Under the pieces are notes generated by a model. The model ran no database searches, was not told the DNA's origin, and was given only the letters and a program-made list of their open reading frames with translations. A program made the translations under genes and the position numbers. 64,000 nt of DNA, taken from Ephydatia muelleri (Eukaryota > Porifera > Demospongiae > Spongillida > Spongillidae). Positions 1 through 13,500 of the stretch are shown here, piece by piece. The stretch is taken from assembly GCA_013339895.1 (NCBI GenBank), contig JABACO010000007.1:3233701-3297700 (forward strand), given 5' to 3'. How positions within the stretch are numbered: position 1 is the stretch's first letter; each line of letters starts with the position of its first letter.

Positions 1-1510
1 ATGTGAAATTTGACATTACTAGACATGCTGAAATTCTATAACATGTGCTGAACACGCCTTCAATAAGGCAAGCTATGTCTTACAAACATAAATCACTCAT
101 CAACCTCTCTATCTGTTTTGTAACCAAACGTGCTGTATCTTCCAATGAGTGTCACCTGATATTTCGAAATGAAGACTGAGCTTACAAACGGCTACAATAA
201 CTTTTAACCGTGTACAGAAAAGCATCAGTGACATTTGAAACTAGCAAGGTACCAGCAGGTCAACATAAATGATTAATTATCTTTTACTTCGATCCAATCG
301 ACCCACAGGGAAAGCGCACGGAATCCATTCTTCATTTCCAATTGGTATGGATGTCTGGTACAGAATGATGACTTGTATATCAACATTCTGTTCCGAGATT
401 GCAATTGACTAAATTGCGTTTTATACCTCTGACCAGTTAAATCAAAATCCATGTTATTTAAGTTGATTGGTACGATGCGCTACGCACCAACCAGGGGGCT
501 TGCTAGAAGGTCGTCATGCGATTACCCTGCCATCACGCGTAATGAGAAAACGTACAAACGTTAGCCTAGCGCCTCATGTGATGCAGCGCAAACGAGTGTC
601 GAATAGTCCCACACATTGTTCTCTGGAAACAAAATGGCAGATCATTGCTCACTTCAGGAGTTGCCGCGAACACACTTCTTCCGCATGATTTCTATGCTGT
701 AGTAAAGCTTTTCTGCACGTGACATGCATGTGATGTTTGAGGGGGGGGGGGGGGTACTCTTCATGAATCAAATGTGCTATTGGTGTCTAGTCCACAACCA
801 CTCTTTAAAATCTAGTCATTTGGTAGTTGACTGCATGCTCTCTGTGTATTGGTATGGCCATAGGAGGAAGACAAAGGTGGCATATTACATCTGGTTAAGC
901 GAGTCTCACTTCTGGTATACATAAAACAATTTCATGCAGTCAAAAAGTTGATGTATTATACATTCTTATCCAGCTGGCTCGTCACCTAAGCATCGTTTAC
1001 AATCTCACGTGGTTACATGAATCATGTTAGTATAAATACCAATATTTACTCACTCTTCTTCTAATTATAATGATGTAATTTATTAGTGCTACTAACATCA
1101 GTATGTCTTCATTTTATTTACAGACTGAAGTTAAGCAAAAACCAAATGCAGTAATTTGTTTTACATTGGAACAGCATAAAGTTCAATTTTGAAGAATAAA
1201 TATAAAATTCAGATGACTGCCTATATGAACCATTTATGAGGAATTAAAGTTCAATAAAGAAATTCATACGTCTGATATTTAGGAAGGCCTAATAATTATG
1301 AACTCACTGAAGACGTTTGCTAGAAATGATTGCAGCCGATTGAATACAATCAGTAAACTGGACATAATAATTGCTTAATAGGTATGAGTGAATCTATCTC
1401 CACTAGCCATTTCATCTGTAGTAAGCCATAGATGGGCACAAAAACTTGGTGCTTACTGTATTACAGTTCGTCATTGCACACTCAGTTCATATACTAATAT
1501 AATTATGTCT
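1..1510. other. No gene recognised (window start)
   Basis: AT-rich sequence with a poly-G run near 740. I see no domain-bearing open frame on either strand. The LDLa/SRCR/EGF gene at 1511-16471 runs toward this end on the minus strand, so it may hold that gene's 3' UTR. No convincing further EGF or LDLa exon was found. Confidence 0.5.
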
Positions 1511-4500
1511 TCATAATTTGTACTTAACTAGTATGCATGTTCTGTTATCCACATTAAGAAGATAACCAGTTGTGCAAGAACAAGAGTAACTTCCAACAGT
1601 ATTGGTGCATGTTTGATTGCAATTTACATTATTGGTTGTACACTCATTGATGTCTATAAGAGATTTTTTTCTTATTCTATTTCATCACAGAAAAAGCCTA
1701 CCAGCACATGTTCTTGCATTGCCATTCAAAATGTAACCACTGTTACAAGAACAGCTGTAGCTGCCATTAGTATTGGTGCATATTTGACTGCAATTTCCAT
1801 TGTTGGTTGCACACTCATTGATATCTGTGTTGGGAAAAGTGATGCTTACTAAGATTTTTTTTATCAATTATTTTCTTACCAGCACATGTTCTTGCATCAG
1901 CATTCAATAAATAACCACTATTACAAGAACAGAAATAGCTTTGCAGAGTATTGGTGCAAATGTGTTCACAACCTCCATTGCTGATTGCACATTCATTGAT
2001 ATCTGAAAAAGTGTGTTATTACAGAAAGATTACATTCTACTGTCCTACTGTCAACATTATGTGCAGGAAATATGTTGCATGTATACGCATGTATGCACAG
2101 TTGTGGACTGAATCATAATATACTATAGCAATGCTTCATCACGCCGTCCCAAGCCTAGTGTCCTGCATGTCCTCTACAGACACAGCGACCTCTAATTATA
2201 CAGGCGTGCAGTCAAAATGATAAAATGGCATCCCGGCCAGTATGTAGCCATTCAATTGAATTTACAACAATGCAACAAAGTAATGCTTTTGGGCATCATC
2301 ATTATGCAACTAATTGTACTGTTTGTGCCCACTGCAGTGGAACCCCTCTAATGTGGATACCATTGGGACCCGACAAGTGTTTTTTAGTGAATTTATCATG
2401 CAATAGGTTTATCAATGAAACGTTTGATGGAAAGATGTTTGCACTGTACATGTACAATGCAAGAGGTGCTTTGATAAAATCTGTAATTGATGCTTGAATA
2501 GAGCACAAACATGTAATTGCTGAGCATTTACTAATTTGTGCAAGAGGTCATGTGCAAGAATGATGATTACGTAATCATCATTCTCCTCATACCCTTCCAC
2601 ATTAATATCTCAAAACAGATGTGCTTCAGCTGACATTTTGGCTTAGCAAATGTATGATCCTTGCATAAAATTTAATCTTTATAGAAAACATTGCTTCCAT
2701 GTTTAGGACACCCATGTATTTACTTGCAATTTTGGACAACTCAAATGCACTGGAACAGGTTTCAGTTTTTGCTACAGCTCACTAAGATTTAACATTTTTG
2801 AAATTCTTCATTATGCCAAGTAATAATGATTCTTACGCTGCTATATTTCTGTCCTAAAGAACATACAATATTTTCCATAAGAAGCACAGCAGTCTTAATC
2901 ACCAAGTACTGTATTGTAAATATGTGTGTGTGTGCTGAACCCCGTCTATCTCCCCGTTCAGAACTGCCACCAGCACCACCATCTCTACGTCCAGAACAGC
3001 CACCAGCACCGCCATCTCCCCATTCAGCATTGCAAGAACGAGGATGAAAAGGTGGGAGAGATGATAGATTAAAAGGCAGATAAGGACAAGGATGGGAAGA
3101 AAGAGGACTAGGTGTAAAACTAATTTGTGATAAAAGGGCAAGAAATTTATACATATTAATTCAGAGTGAATTCTAAACTCACAAAGCTGCTGAAAATGTC
3201 ATGCCCCCAATGCGATCTGTTTGTAACGAGGTGGAAGAGGCGGCCAAAGTGCAGGAAGAGGCAGTGGAAAGGACAAGGTGGAAGAGGCTGTGTGGTTAAC
3301 TATTGACAATTACTTGACTCTGGTAATATATATGTGCATAAATATTAATACATTGTACTGCTGTTATAAAATACCGTTATACATTATGCAAAAAAGTATT
3401 AATGATGAAGGTTGGTCTAAGTACAGCAAGGAAAGATTTTCATATTATGAATGTTTAAAAACACGCATCCTGCCTTTAACTAAGATTTCAGTTCTGATCT
3501 CAGGTTGTTCATAATTCTTCATACACATGTCATAGCATATTACATCACACAATCTGTAGTATGTTTATAAAAAAATAATGAGACAAGTAAATAAAAACAT
3601 TCTACAAGAAAGTCGGTGGTATATAGGATTTGATAACAATTGGTGGTGTAAACAGAAAGAAAACAAGGTGTTAAGAAGGGAAAATGTAATAGTCCTATAT
3701 TTAGCACATTTCTAGGGCATATGTTGTTTCTGTGCTAAATATAAGTATTACATTTTCCCTTCTGATAAGACCTTGTTTTCATGCTTTTTCAATTGTCATC
3801 AAATCCTATATACCACCAACTTTCTTGTAGAGAATGTTTTGATTTACTTGTTACACTAGTATTCTTGAAAAGTCTACGTGACAAGAAACAGGTGTAGATA
3901 TGCAAATGTACTGCACATGTAGCTTAAAATGAAGGTGAGAACCATTTGAAACTCACTGCAGCCATTTTCATCAGTGTTGTTGATGCAGTCTGAAAATCCA
4001 TTGCATCTATAACTTTCTCGAATGCATAGTCCATCAGAGCATCTAAATTGGCTTGATGTACAATCTATGTAAGCATTGGATAATGACATTCAACATAAAA
4101 GCAGAGGTAATGTAACATGCAAATGACGCCTCATTTTAATTGCAATGCCCTTGTCCCAGTAATAAACTTCCTCCCCTCCTTCCCCTCCCTCCCCAAATAC
4201 TTCATATGCATTTGGAGCTTCATCAAACACTAAACCAATAAATAAATTTATGCATTGACTGTGCTTTAATGTTAAAGACTCACTTATACAGCCGAATTAT
4301 GCAAAAAGTATCGCAAACATGCAGGCAGCTAGTTCAATCTCGTCTGTGTAATTTATTGCATGACACTAGTTGCTCATCGATGCCAACATGACGTTTGCCA
4401 CATTTATTCTAACTTACAGACTTGAATGTGTCTGCCCTGAGACCCACAATGGCCCTTTGAATTTATAATGATGCAATTCAACAAGCAATGGTAAATATAC

Positions 4501-7500
4501 TTTCAATTGTCCTAATGACGATTTAAAAAAATCACATATGCTAGCCAGAGTATTGATACAATGTTAACTTTGAAACTATTTATGATTCAGACATGACCAC
4601 TTAAGTACAACTTAAGTTCTGAAACTTACTGCAGCCAAGTTCATCACTTTGATCTCTGCAACCATAAGACAAACCATTGCATCGCAGAGTTGAATTGATG
4701 CACTGTCCACTTGAACATCTGAACTGGCTTGGTGTACAGAGTACAGTGCCTGTAAATAACATTTAAAACAAAACCTACTAATTCATTGAGACTATATCAA
4801 ACAGATTCAGAGTAAAATGTTCAGGCATTCAGATGAGTAGTAATCAATTGAGTTGTGATGTGAGGAGTAGCAGGATGAAATGTATACATTACTAAGTGCA
4901 TTATTCTCATAGAGCCACAATTGAAATTTGCCCGTTTTACCTGCATACATGTGCAATTTTAAAATAATTCTAGAATTGATGTAGCAAAGATACATGCAAT
5001 TTAAAATTACAAATTACATGTGGAAAAATTATTGATGTAAAAGTAGGAAATTGTTTAATAACAACTACTTATTTTGAAACTCACTGCAGCTGAGTTCATC
5101 ACTTCCATCTGTGCAACCACCAGATAGACCATTACATCGCAAGCTTGCTGAGATGCATTGTCCACTTGAACATCTGAATTGGTTTGATGTACAGTCTGTA
5201 GTGTTTGTTAAATAACAAAACGCACTGTTATTTGCATAATTTTAGAAAGGTGGCATGACGTGATTGGTAACACATTCGTTCAGGAAAAAACAAAAACAAT
5301 GATAAGCCAAGCAATTAAAAGAAAGGTGGGGTTTGTGTGAGGAGGGAAGGAGGGGGGGGGGGGGGAAATGCACATTGCACCATTTGAATTAGCCACAAAT
5401 GAAATTTGAATAGTTTTTAACTCATACTATACAAGGCACAGAAGTATCATTTTTCTGGCCTTTGAAAATTAATATCTATAGTGAAAACTACACAGTTGTG
5501 AAAATCACTGCAACCAATTCATCACTTCCATCTTGTATAATCACTATGCAAACTATTCCATCGCAATGTTGCTGTAATGCGCTGTCCATTTGAACATCAT
5601 TCATGTATGGCGCACAATTTGAACACATATACATGTAAGTAGTGTTCCAACTAGTGTAACGGGTGCGGGCTTGCGCACTGTACAGTGCATGCAACCTGCA
5701 TATACTCCTGTCTGCTGCACTAACCATGCACATGCTTTGGCGTAGTCGACAGGAGCAGAATTGCTCGAACCGCATGACAGAGTGAGGCCTAAGTAGGAGA
5801 GCGTAAGACACAATATTTTCAATGCGGCTCACAAAGAAAGCCCATGCTAGCATGCAGATCCTGGTTTTCAAAAGTTGTCATGCAGGAAAATATAGCAGTG
5901 GCATGTATAATCCCGACAACAAGTGAGAGCATGCAGCATACGTCTCGGAGCTACACTGACGTGGACAAGTCATGAAGGCAAAGACTGGGCTTCTTGCGAG
6001 CATGCATTGAAGATTTGTTGTCGAAAAGACCTGAGGAGAGCGCACATGAGCGTAAATTACTAAACCGGTAAACTGGTACATGACATGCATCTACTCCATG
6101 GAAATCAAAGGATTTTTCTGGGCCCTTCAGTTGTACATGTCGTTTCTCAAGTGGCTGGCTATTTACAATGAGGCACTGATGGAGTTTCCATGTCCCCGTT
6201 TGAGTCACAGCCTCGGCAAAAGCGAGCTACATGTATGTATCCCACAGTTTCAGCGCGGTTTTTTGCTTCTTCACACAGCAAAAACTGATTGATGAGTGTC
6301 ACTAGAGATTGTGGATAGGGCACTCGATTTTTGATAAATCGAGTGCCCTATCCACAATCTCTAGTGACACGCATCGATGAATCAGATTTTGCTGTGTGCA
6401 CCTGCTCTCTGTCCCGCGGCCTTCTCTCATCACTCTTCATCAGACGCTCCATGCAAGCGGTGTGGTCTCTCGTTTATTTTCCACTAGCGGACTGTTTTCC
6501 CATCACGCGCGAGGAGTAACTGCGACCACGAAAGTCTCGTCCCCACACTCAATTATTCACAGCTGCGGATGTATTACATCACCGGCCGCTACGCGAATGG
6601 AGGGTCTGGACAAATGCCTCAACAAAGCGCAGAATTCTGGTAGAGCACCCTTGACGTCGCGAAAAAAGTGTAATTGATTAACCCCGTCTTAGTAATGATT
6701 ACCTTTCGCGTTCAGCAGTCCGTTCTTTGTGAGCTCCGCTTGATATAGCTTTCACGCGTTCAGCATGCAGCCCCCGTTCTATTGGGGCTCTGCTTCATAG
6801 TTTTCGCACTCAGCTTCCGCGGTCCGTTTCTTTTCGGCTCAGTTCAGCACGGGCATGGACCACTGAACGCGAAAATGCCTGAAAGAAACGACGCGCGATA
6901 GGTGGCCATGACTAAAACGTATCTCTGCTAAAACGTGTGAAACGTACACGGGTGCTCTGCATTCTGATTGTGCGCCAAAATACAGGCGCGGTTTGGAACG
7001 ACTTTGTTGTCCACACACTCCATTCGCGTAGCGGTGATGTAATCCACCCGCAGCTGCGAATAATTGGGTCCGGGGACGAGACTCGACCACGGCTGTACCA
7101 CTGCCTGCAGCTGTTGGCTCACTGTTCATGCTGGCTAGCATATAAAGACGCTCTCCATTGCTATCTAAATACGACTCCAACTCAATTTTCGTCACTGCGA
7201 GGGTCTTCCGTCTTCGTGCAGACATTCCGCAAACGTAACTTAGTGGACTTGTTCAGCCCAGCTGAACATTTGTAGAGGAAGCCATGCACAAAGATATCCC
7301 CATCATAAAAAACAAGAGGTGTGGGCATTCCAAGGCTTCGGAAAGGAGGTAATTAGTGTCACATATTTCTCCATTGTGTGTGCGCGGTGTTCCAAATGTT
7401 TCAGGGTGGCAAGGCACACCAGTGCTGACGGATGTAATTGTGCCTGGAAATCTTGCACCCCCGGGCAGCACACCTACTCTAAGGGTTCCCGGACAATAAT

Positions 7501-10500
7501 CTCGCCCCCACACCCACACGTATGTAAGGATGATAATTTAATCGCTGTTACAGTATGAGTCACCAGAGATAATCTCTGGTACTACGTGATGTCATACCAT
7601 TATAGTGATCTATCCACACAAGTAACATGTGTCCGCCCTGCCTGCAGATACTTGTATTGGTTGTCCTCTCTCCCTGGCAGATAGTCTTCATCACTCAATG
7701 GCTCAAATATAAACTATATCCACTTGGTTATATAAGTTATAAAACATTGGACCATAAGGCTATTCCGGATACATAATAGCTTACTTAAGCCTTCATTTAG
7801 AAGGAACCAGTCAACACGGGGGAAAAAGAGGATACTGCACCATTAAAAAAAAAGAACTTTATTTGACCTGGCAGTGCCAATGAGGTAAAGAATATTGTGC
7901 AAAATGTGCGCATGTTGCACACGGAAATAGGCTGCCCCGATGAGGAAAGCAGATCTGTAGATTTCGCTTGTAATTCGATATATGCTTGATTATACAGAAT
8001 GTCCACAAATAAACCGACAGGTGAATAATGATACAAATAAAATCTAGTACTACAATAACCACGTTTAGGCCAATATAGCTTTTGTTGCAACTCGATATCT
8101 TATTAAAGCCTGTTGTTAACTATATTGTGCAACTAATAACATAGTTTATAAACTTTGATGACAGTGTGAAATTTGATTGGCGTTTTATTATTTAAACTTG
8201 AAAAAGATTATGTGACCATAACGATTTTAATAACTCTGAGTTTCAGTAACGCACAATTAGACATCCATTACAATTTTTTCACTTCATTTAATACTGGACT
8301 AATTAGTGATAGTTATGCCATAATGTATTTCTTATAGCATGATGGTAATAATAACGCCCCTATTGATTGCTGTTCCACCGCATATTCAGACCTTGTGCTA
8401 CTTGGTAGTAGTAATGAAATCAATAATCTTTACTCCAATCTTGAATAACGTTGATAATATAGGGCTTTGAATAATTTCATTCATGAGGGTTGTGATATAT
8501 ATATAATTATAATTTTATTTATTTATTTATTTAAGCAATTACTTAACCGCTTATTAATATTTGCCTAATTATTGCAATATATGCTAAATGGATTTTAAAG
8601 CCGTCGGTTCTTTTTAGGACACCCTGTCAGTTCTTTTTTAGGACACCCTGTACCGTATTATATACTGGTCTCATCCCCAGAGTCAAGAATGAGCCATGAA
8701 TTACATCTTATATAATCTACATGTATTTAACATGACTGGGTAACCCAAAGCAGCACAACTAGTTCACATTCATCAAAAGTATGGAAGTTAAAGACTAATT
8801 ACGTACTTTATATGTGCATGCATATGGATGTAAATTAACCTCATTCTAAATCTCATTCTGTAGCCTCATGCAGGGCATTGCTTTGGTTGTACTGATTGTC
8901 ACACTACGGCCCGCTAAATGCAGTGCTCATTCAGGCTGTGTGCCTGAGCTCTGTAAGTGAATGTTTGATAAACTAAGCTCTTAATTTAAAAGAGAACTAA
9001 GATTACCAGTTTACATTGAATTTTCTCATTCATTCATTATAAGTAAAAAAATCATTGGACAATTGCATCCTCCTTTAATGTGCACATGTTGAATTTTGTA
9101 AACTTAACTGATGAAGCATACAAATCTCTGTGCAAATTACTTAAATAAAATTTACCACGAATCATGGATTGCCTTCATGTATGTGACAAATTATAAACAG
9201 TGTGGAGGTATGTACTGCGCCTGTGCATGTAACTTGAAACTCACTGCAGCCAATTTCATCAGTGTTGCTGAGACAGTCAGAGATGCCATCACATCTATAA
9301 CTTGCTGGAATGCATTGTCCATTTGATGAGCATCTAAATTGGCTTGACATGCAATCTATGCAAGCATTGAAAAATAAGAAAAATGAAAAAAATGTAAAGC
9401 ATTGCATGTAAAGTGCAAAGAATGCTGTACTTTAGTTGCAATGCCCATCCCCTCCACCCCCTCCCTTCCTAAATGACAATAGAAACTTACAGAATTGGTT
9501 CTTCAATATTGCTCTAACATATCTATCTCCTAATTACCTAGTGCATTGAATACAAACTCTTAGAATCGTAATGTAGTACAAATGGTGATTTATGGTAATC
9601 TGTCACAGCAAAAACACAAGCCAAAGAGGTAAAAAAAAACTTCTATAAAAGGCTAGCAACATTGGCTCAAGCATATGTGCAGATGCATTGAAATCAACCC
9701 TTAGTATAAAACAACATGAAGCACATGTAGAGATTAGGGTAATAGCAAGCATCTCTTGTAAATTCAAGGAAACACAGTTTAAGTAAAATTCATCTTGCAT
9801 GCCATCCTGCATGTCATCCTGCTGAATTAAACTTGGAGCAACTATACATTGAGAACTTTGCTGAATACAAAACCAATTTGTTACTAGTTCCAAATCATTG
9901 CTTCTCAGCCCGTAATCATTGAGACAACAATTTACATGCTGTCAGTTTCATCTCATAGACTATAACATTAGTTACATGTGCACATAGCTAAATAATTACA
10001 CAGTGCATAACAGCAAAATCAGACATGATGTGAAGTAAAACATCTGATGAAATGTACATTATTGGGAAACTCACTGCAGCCAAGTTCATCACTTCCATCT
10101 GTGCAATCATAAGACAAACCATTACAACGCAAGGTTGCTGAAATGCACTGTCCATTTGAACATCTGAAATTGCTTGCTGCACAGCCTGCAGTGTTATAAT
10201 AAACGTAACAGTTATTTTCACTATTCAAAATCTCCATAACAACTGATTAGTATCACATTCTAAATTCAGTTAATACTAAGACAGCCTCAAGAAATATTGG
10301 GACTTTGTCAAAAATGTATTCTATTTATGGCTTAGTATGCTTTCTAGTTCAAATTCAATACAGCCAAATTGAATGTTCTTTACAAAAAGTTACAAATACA
10401 AATTGCATACAGTTACTTGTTATTCTATTTTTTTAGTCCACTACATTCAAGTCCACTAGTCAATACTTCAACAGATTACTCATCACACCCCCAAAGGCAG

Positions 10501-13500
10501 GCCCAATTCTTCATTGCAGCTGAATGCATTTAAAAGGTGATGTGAACTGAGTGAGAGCATGGCACTGCATTGCAAAACTTGAATGTATTTTTCACTGATA
10601 CATGTATAATTTGCATGGTGAACCTTACTGCTGCTATGTAAAGCATTAATGTTAATTCAGTTTTTATCATTAAAATCTAAAAAACTCACTGCAGCCAAGT
10701 TCATCACTACCATCTGTGCAATCACCAGACACACCATCACATCGCAAGGTAGCTGTTATGCACTGTCCATTTGAACATCTGAACTGACTAGGTGTACAGC
10801 CTGTTATAAATAGAAATGACAGAATTTAATGCCATTTTAGGTGACAGCATTCAGAGCAAAAATTCAGGCATTAAAACAATTTCAAGACGAACCACTCAGG
10901 GAAAGGTTAAGGTTAGCTGGTGCTAGGAGGGGAGGAGGGTAAATTACTAACTGTATTGCTGTGGCATAGCTATATGGTAAATTCCCATTGCATGGTATGG
11001 AATGGGTCTGTAGTGTAAGGAAGTTGTATGGTAAAACTAATCAATAACCCTTCTAGCACTGACCCCATTGATACAAGTCAATGCAGACCAGTACAAGTGT
11101 AGGGTACAGTTCAATGCGATTGTAATGTACGGTATATTGGCGATAGTATAATGCATCTGGTCATCAGTGAATGAAGTGTGAATAATATATTACAATAAAT
11201 GAAGCACTGCTGTCTCTAGTGTGGAGAAAATGGAGTCATCTAAAGGTCCTTTTCAGTATGGAAGGATCAAGAATTGTGGCAGATGTGTGTAATGAACATG
11301 TTAAATGTAGAGAAGGTTGCATGCACAGCTGTAGGTGGGTTTGTGTACACAAAATCCCCTTTCACCTACCCAACAACATCATTATGCAAATATGTTGGTA
11401 AACTTATAGTATAGCAAAGGCATACATGCTTCTTCATTGCCGTTTGATGTGTAACCTATTGAGGCAGTCACATTGTCAAGTAGTTGAAAAAAAAAACAAG
11501 CCAATTCTTGTATTTCAGCACATCTTTTGTGCCATAACTTAGTCCATTCACAATACATACACAAAATGTATCTACATAACATGTATCTCCTTACCTAGGC
11601 ACACCACTCCTGCATCTTCACTATGCCCACAGTTATTGACTCCCCATCCACTGAAAGGACATCGACTCAGGGATGTCTCATACCCAGTACAGGCCACATT
11701 ATCCATCCAGATAGTTCCAGTTCCTTGGCCAAACTCTAAATTTGTGGAAACTCTGACTGCATCTCTGTACCCCAACTGTAGGCATACCACCTAAGAGTAA
11801 ACATATGCATTTAGTGCACTACCCAAGGCCAGCTGGTACCACTAACCCAAAGTTCATATACTTTGCACCTTTTTAAAAAACTCTATGTTTGTTGCAAACT
11901 CACATAGCTCGCTTCTACCTAGACTCCTACAATCGGATTGCGAGCTTGTTGTAGAAATCAACACAAATACTAGTTTTGTGCTTGTGGACATCATTAAACG
12001 ATGTTGTTGCAGCGGACCCTGCATGGCCTCGTTACTAGTCCCGAATTTTTCTCTCCTCCTTGACCACACATAACTCACGTTAGGAGCACTTATAAGGAAT
12101 GCAAAAAGATTTGTGTATTTCTACTACACGTAAGTTAAACCATACTCTATGAAAAAAAACTGGTGTTGAATGCAATGGTGGAACAAAGAAATTTGGGTCT
12201 TTATCAGCAAGAGGAATAATATAATAGCTAGTCCTATCATTAGCCTGCAAATATGTTAATTAGAACTAATGCTGAATTTAGTGGTGAAGTGTTTCTATCC
12301 CGAGTTATAAGAAATATCCTTAACTTTTTCTACCTTGAAATAATTTTGCACACTATCACAATTCATGACACATCTGTAAACCTTGCAAACTACTTGATAA
12401 CAGGCAAAGGTCAATTAAAAAGGTCAAGGGGAAAGCAGTAGCTGCAGACAGAGGAATATGTACAGACTTTTGTTGATGTATGAAACTGTGCCATTATATG
12501 TCTATTTAGTAATAGTTCTAGACTGTATCTGCACATAATGTGCAGATACAGTATAGAGCTAATGCATGTGAAGCATGAGAGTTGAAAGCATCTGTTTTTG
12601 CAATGAAATAAGTGATAGTATTCTCTGAGAAAGTTTATGGATTTGAAGGTACTAGTTAGTACAGAAACAAGATCAAATAATAGTGACAATGCTAAGAGCA
12701 CACAAGAAAAGCACTGCAATTCATAAATGGTGCGCTAAAATTGATTTATTTTATTTTTCAGTACCATTTGACCTTTTTTTTACACCATTGCCTTTGAACC
12801 TAATATGCCACTAACTTTCCCACATGTATATACATGTACTTGTTTTCTTCCCTCATCCTTGAGGACAGACTTACGAAAGCATCATTGATATCCCAGGAGT
12901 TACCACACACTGTACCCCACACTCCTTTGTACTGCACTTCCACGCGACCCCTATTAGTGTTGGAGCCTCCCACTAGACGAAGAGGAGCAGTAACTGCATG
13001 ACAGAGGAAGAAGAATGAAGGATTCAAACAATTAGGTGTAGATAAAAATGCATGTGTGTGGCAGGTGTGAGTCTGGCTACTGAAGTCCATAGCTGTAATT
13101 TATAGTGTCCATACTGACAATGGTGTAACTGTAACATTACAGTGTTTTGTGTATGTGAGACTACAGTCTGGGAATTCAGGTTGGACCAGTTGATGTCAAG
13201 TCGAAGTTTGGGAAATCAGGTATTACCAGTTTATTGCACGTCTAACTGGTTTCTGGTGGATGACTACTTAAGCATTCAGCAAAGTTGGCACCAGGCCCTC
13301 TTTTGGAGTTTAGGACAGCTAGACTGAACAGTGTCTGTAGCATTGTGATTGTGTGCCTTGTATGTTATTGCATTGGACAGTCATTATTGCTGTATCTGAG
13401 ACTTGGCGGCGTGCAGCTACAGCGTATAGTACAACACTTCAATAGCATTTTACCAGTCATACCAGAATTAGTGCCTAAAGCATACATGTAGCTCAATGCA

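Noticed and set aside
1613-1852. Plus-strand frame across the EGF exons
   Set aside because: Antisense shadow of the minus-strand EGF exons, which have six Cys each and proper splice sites.
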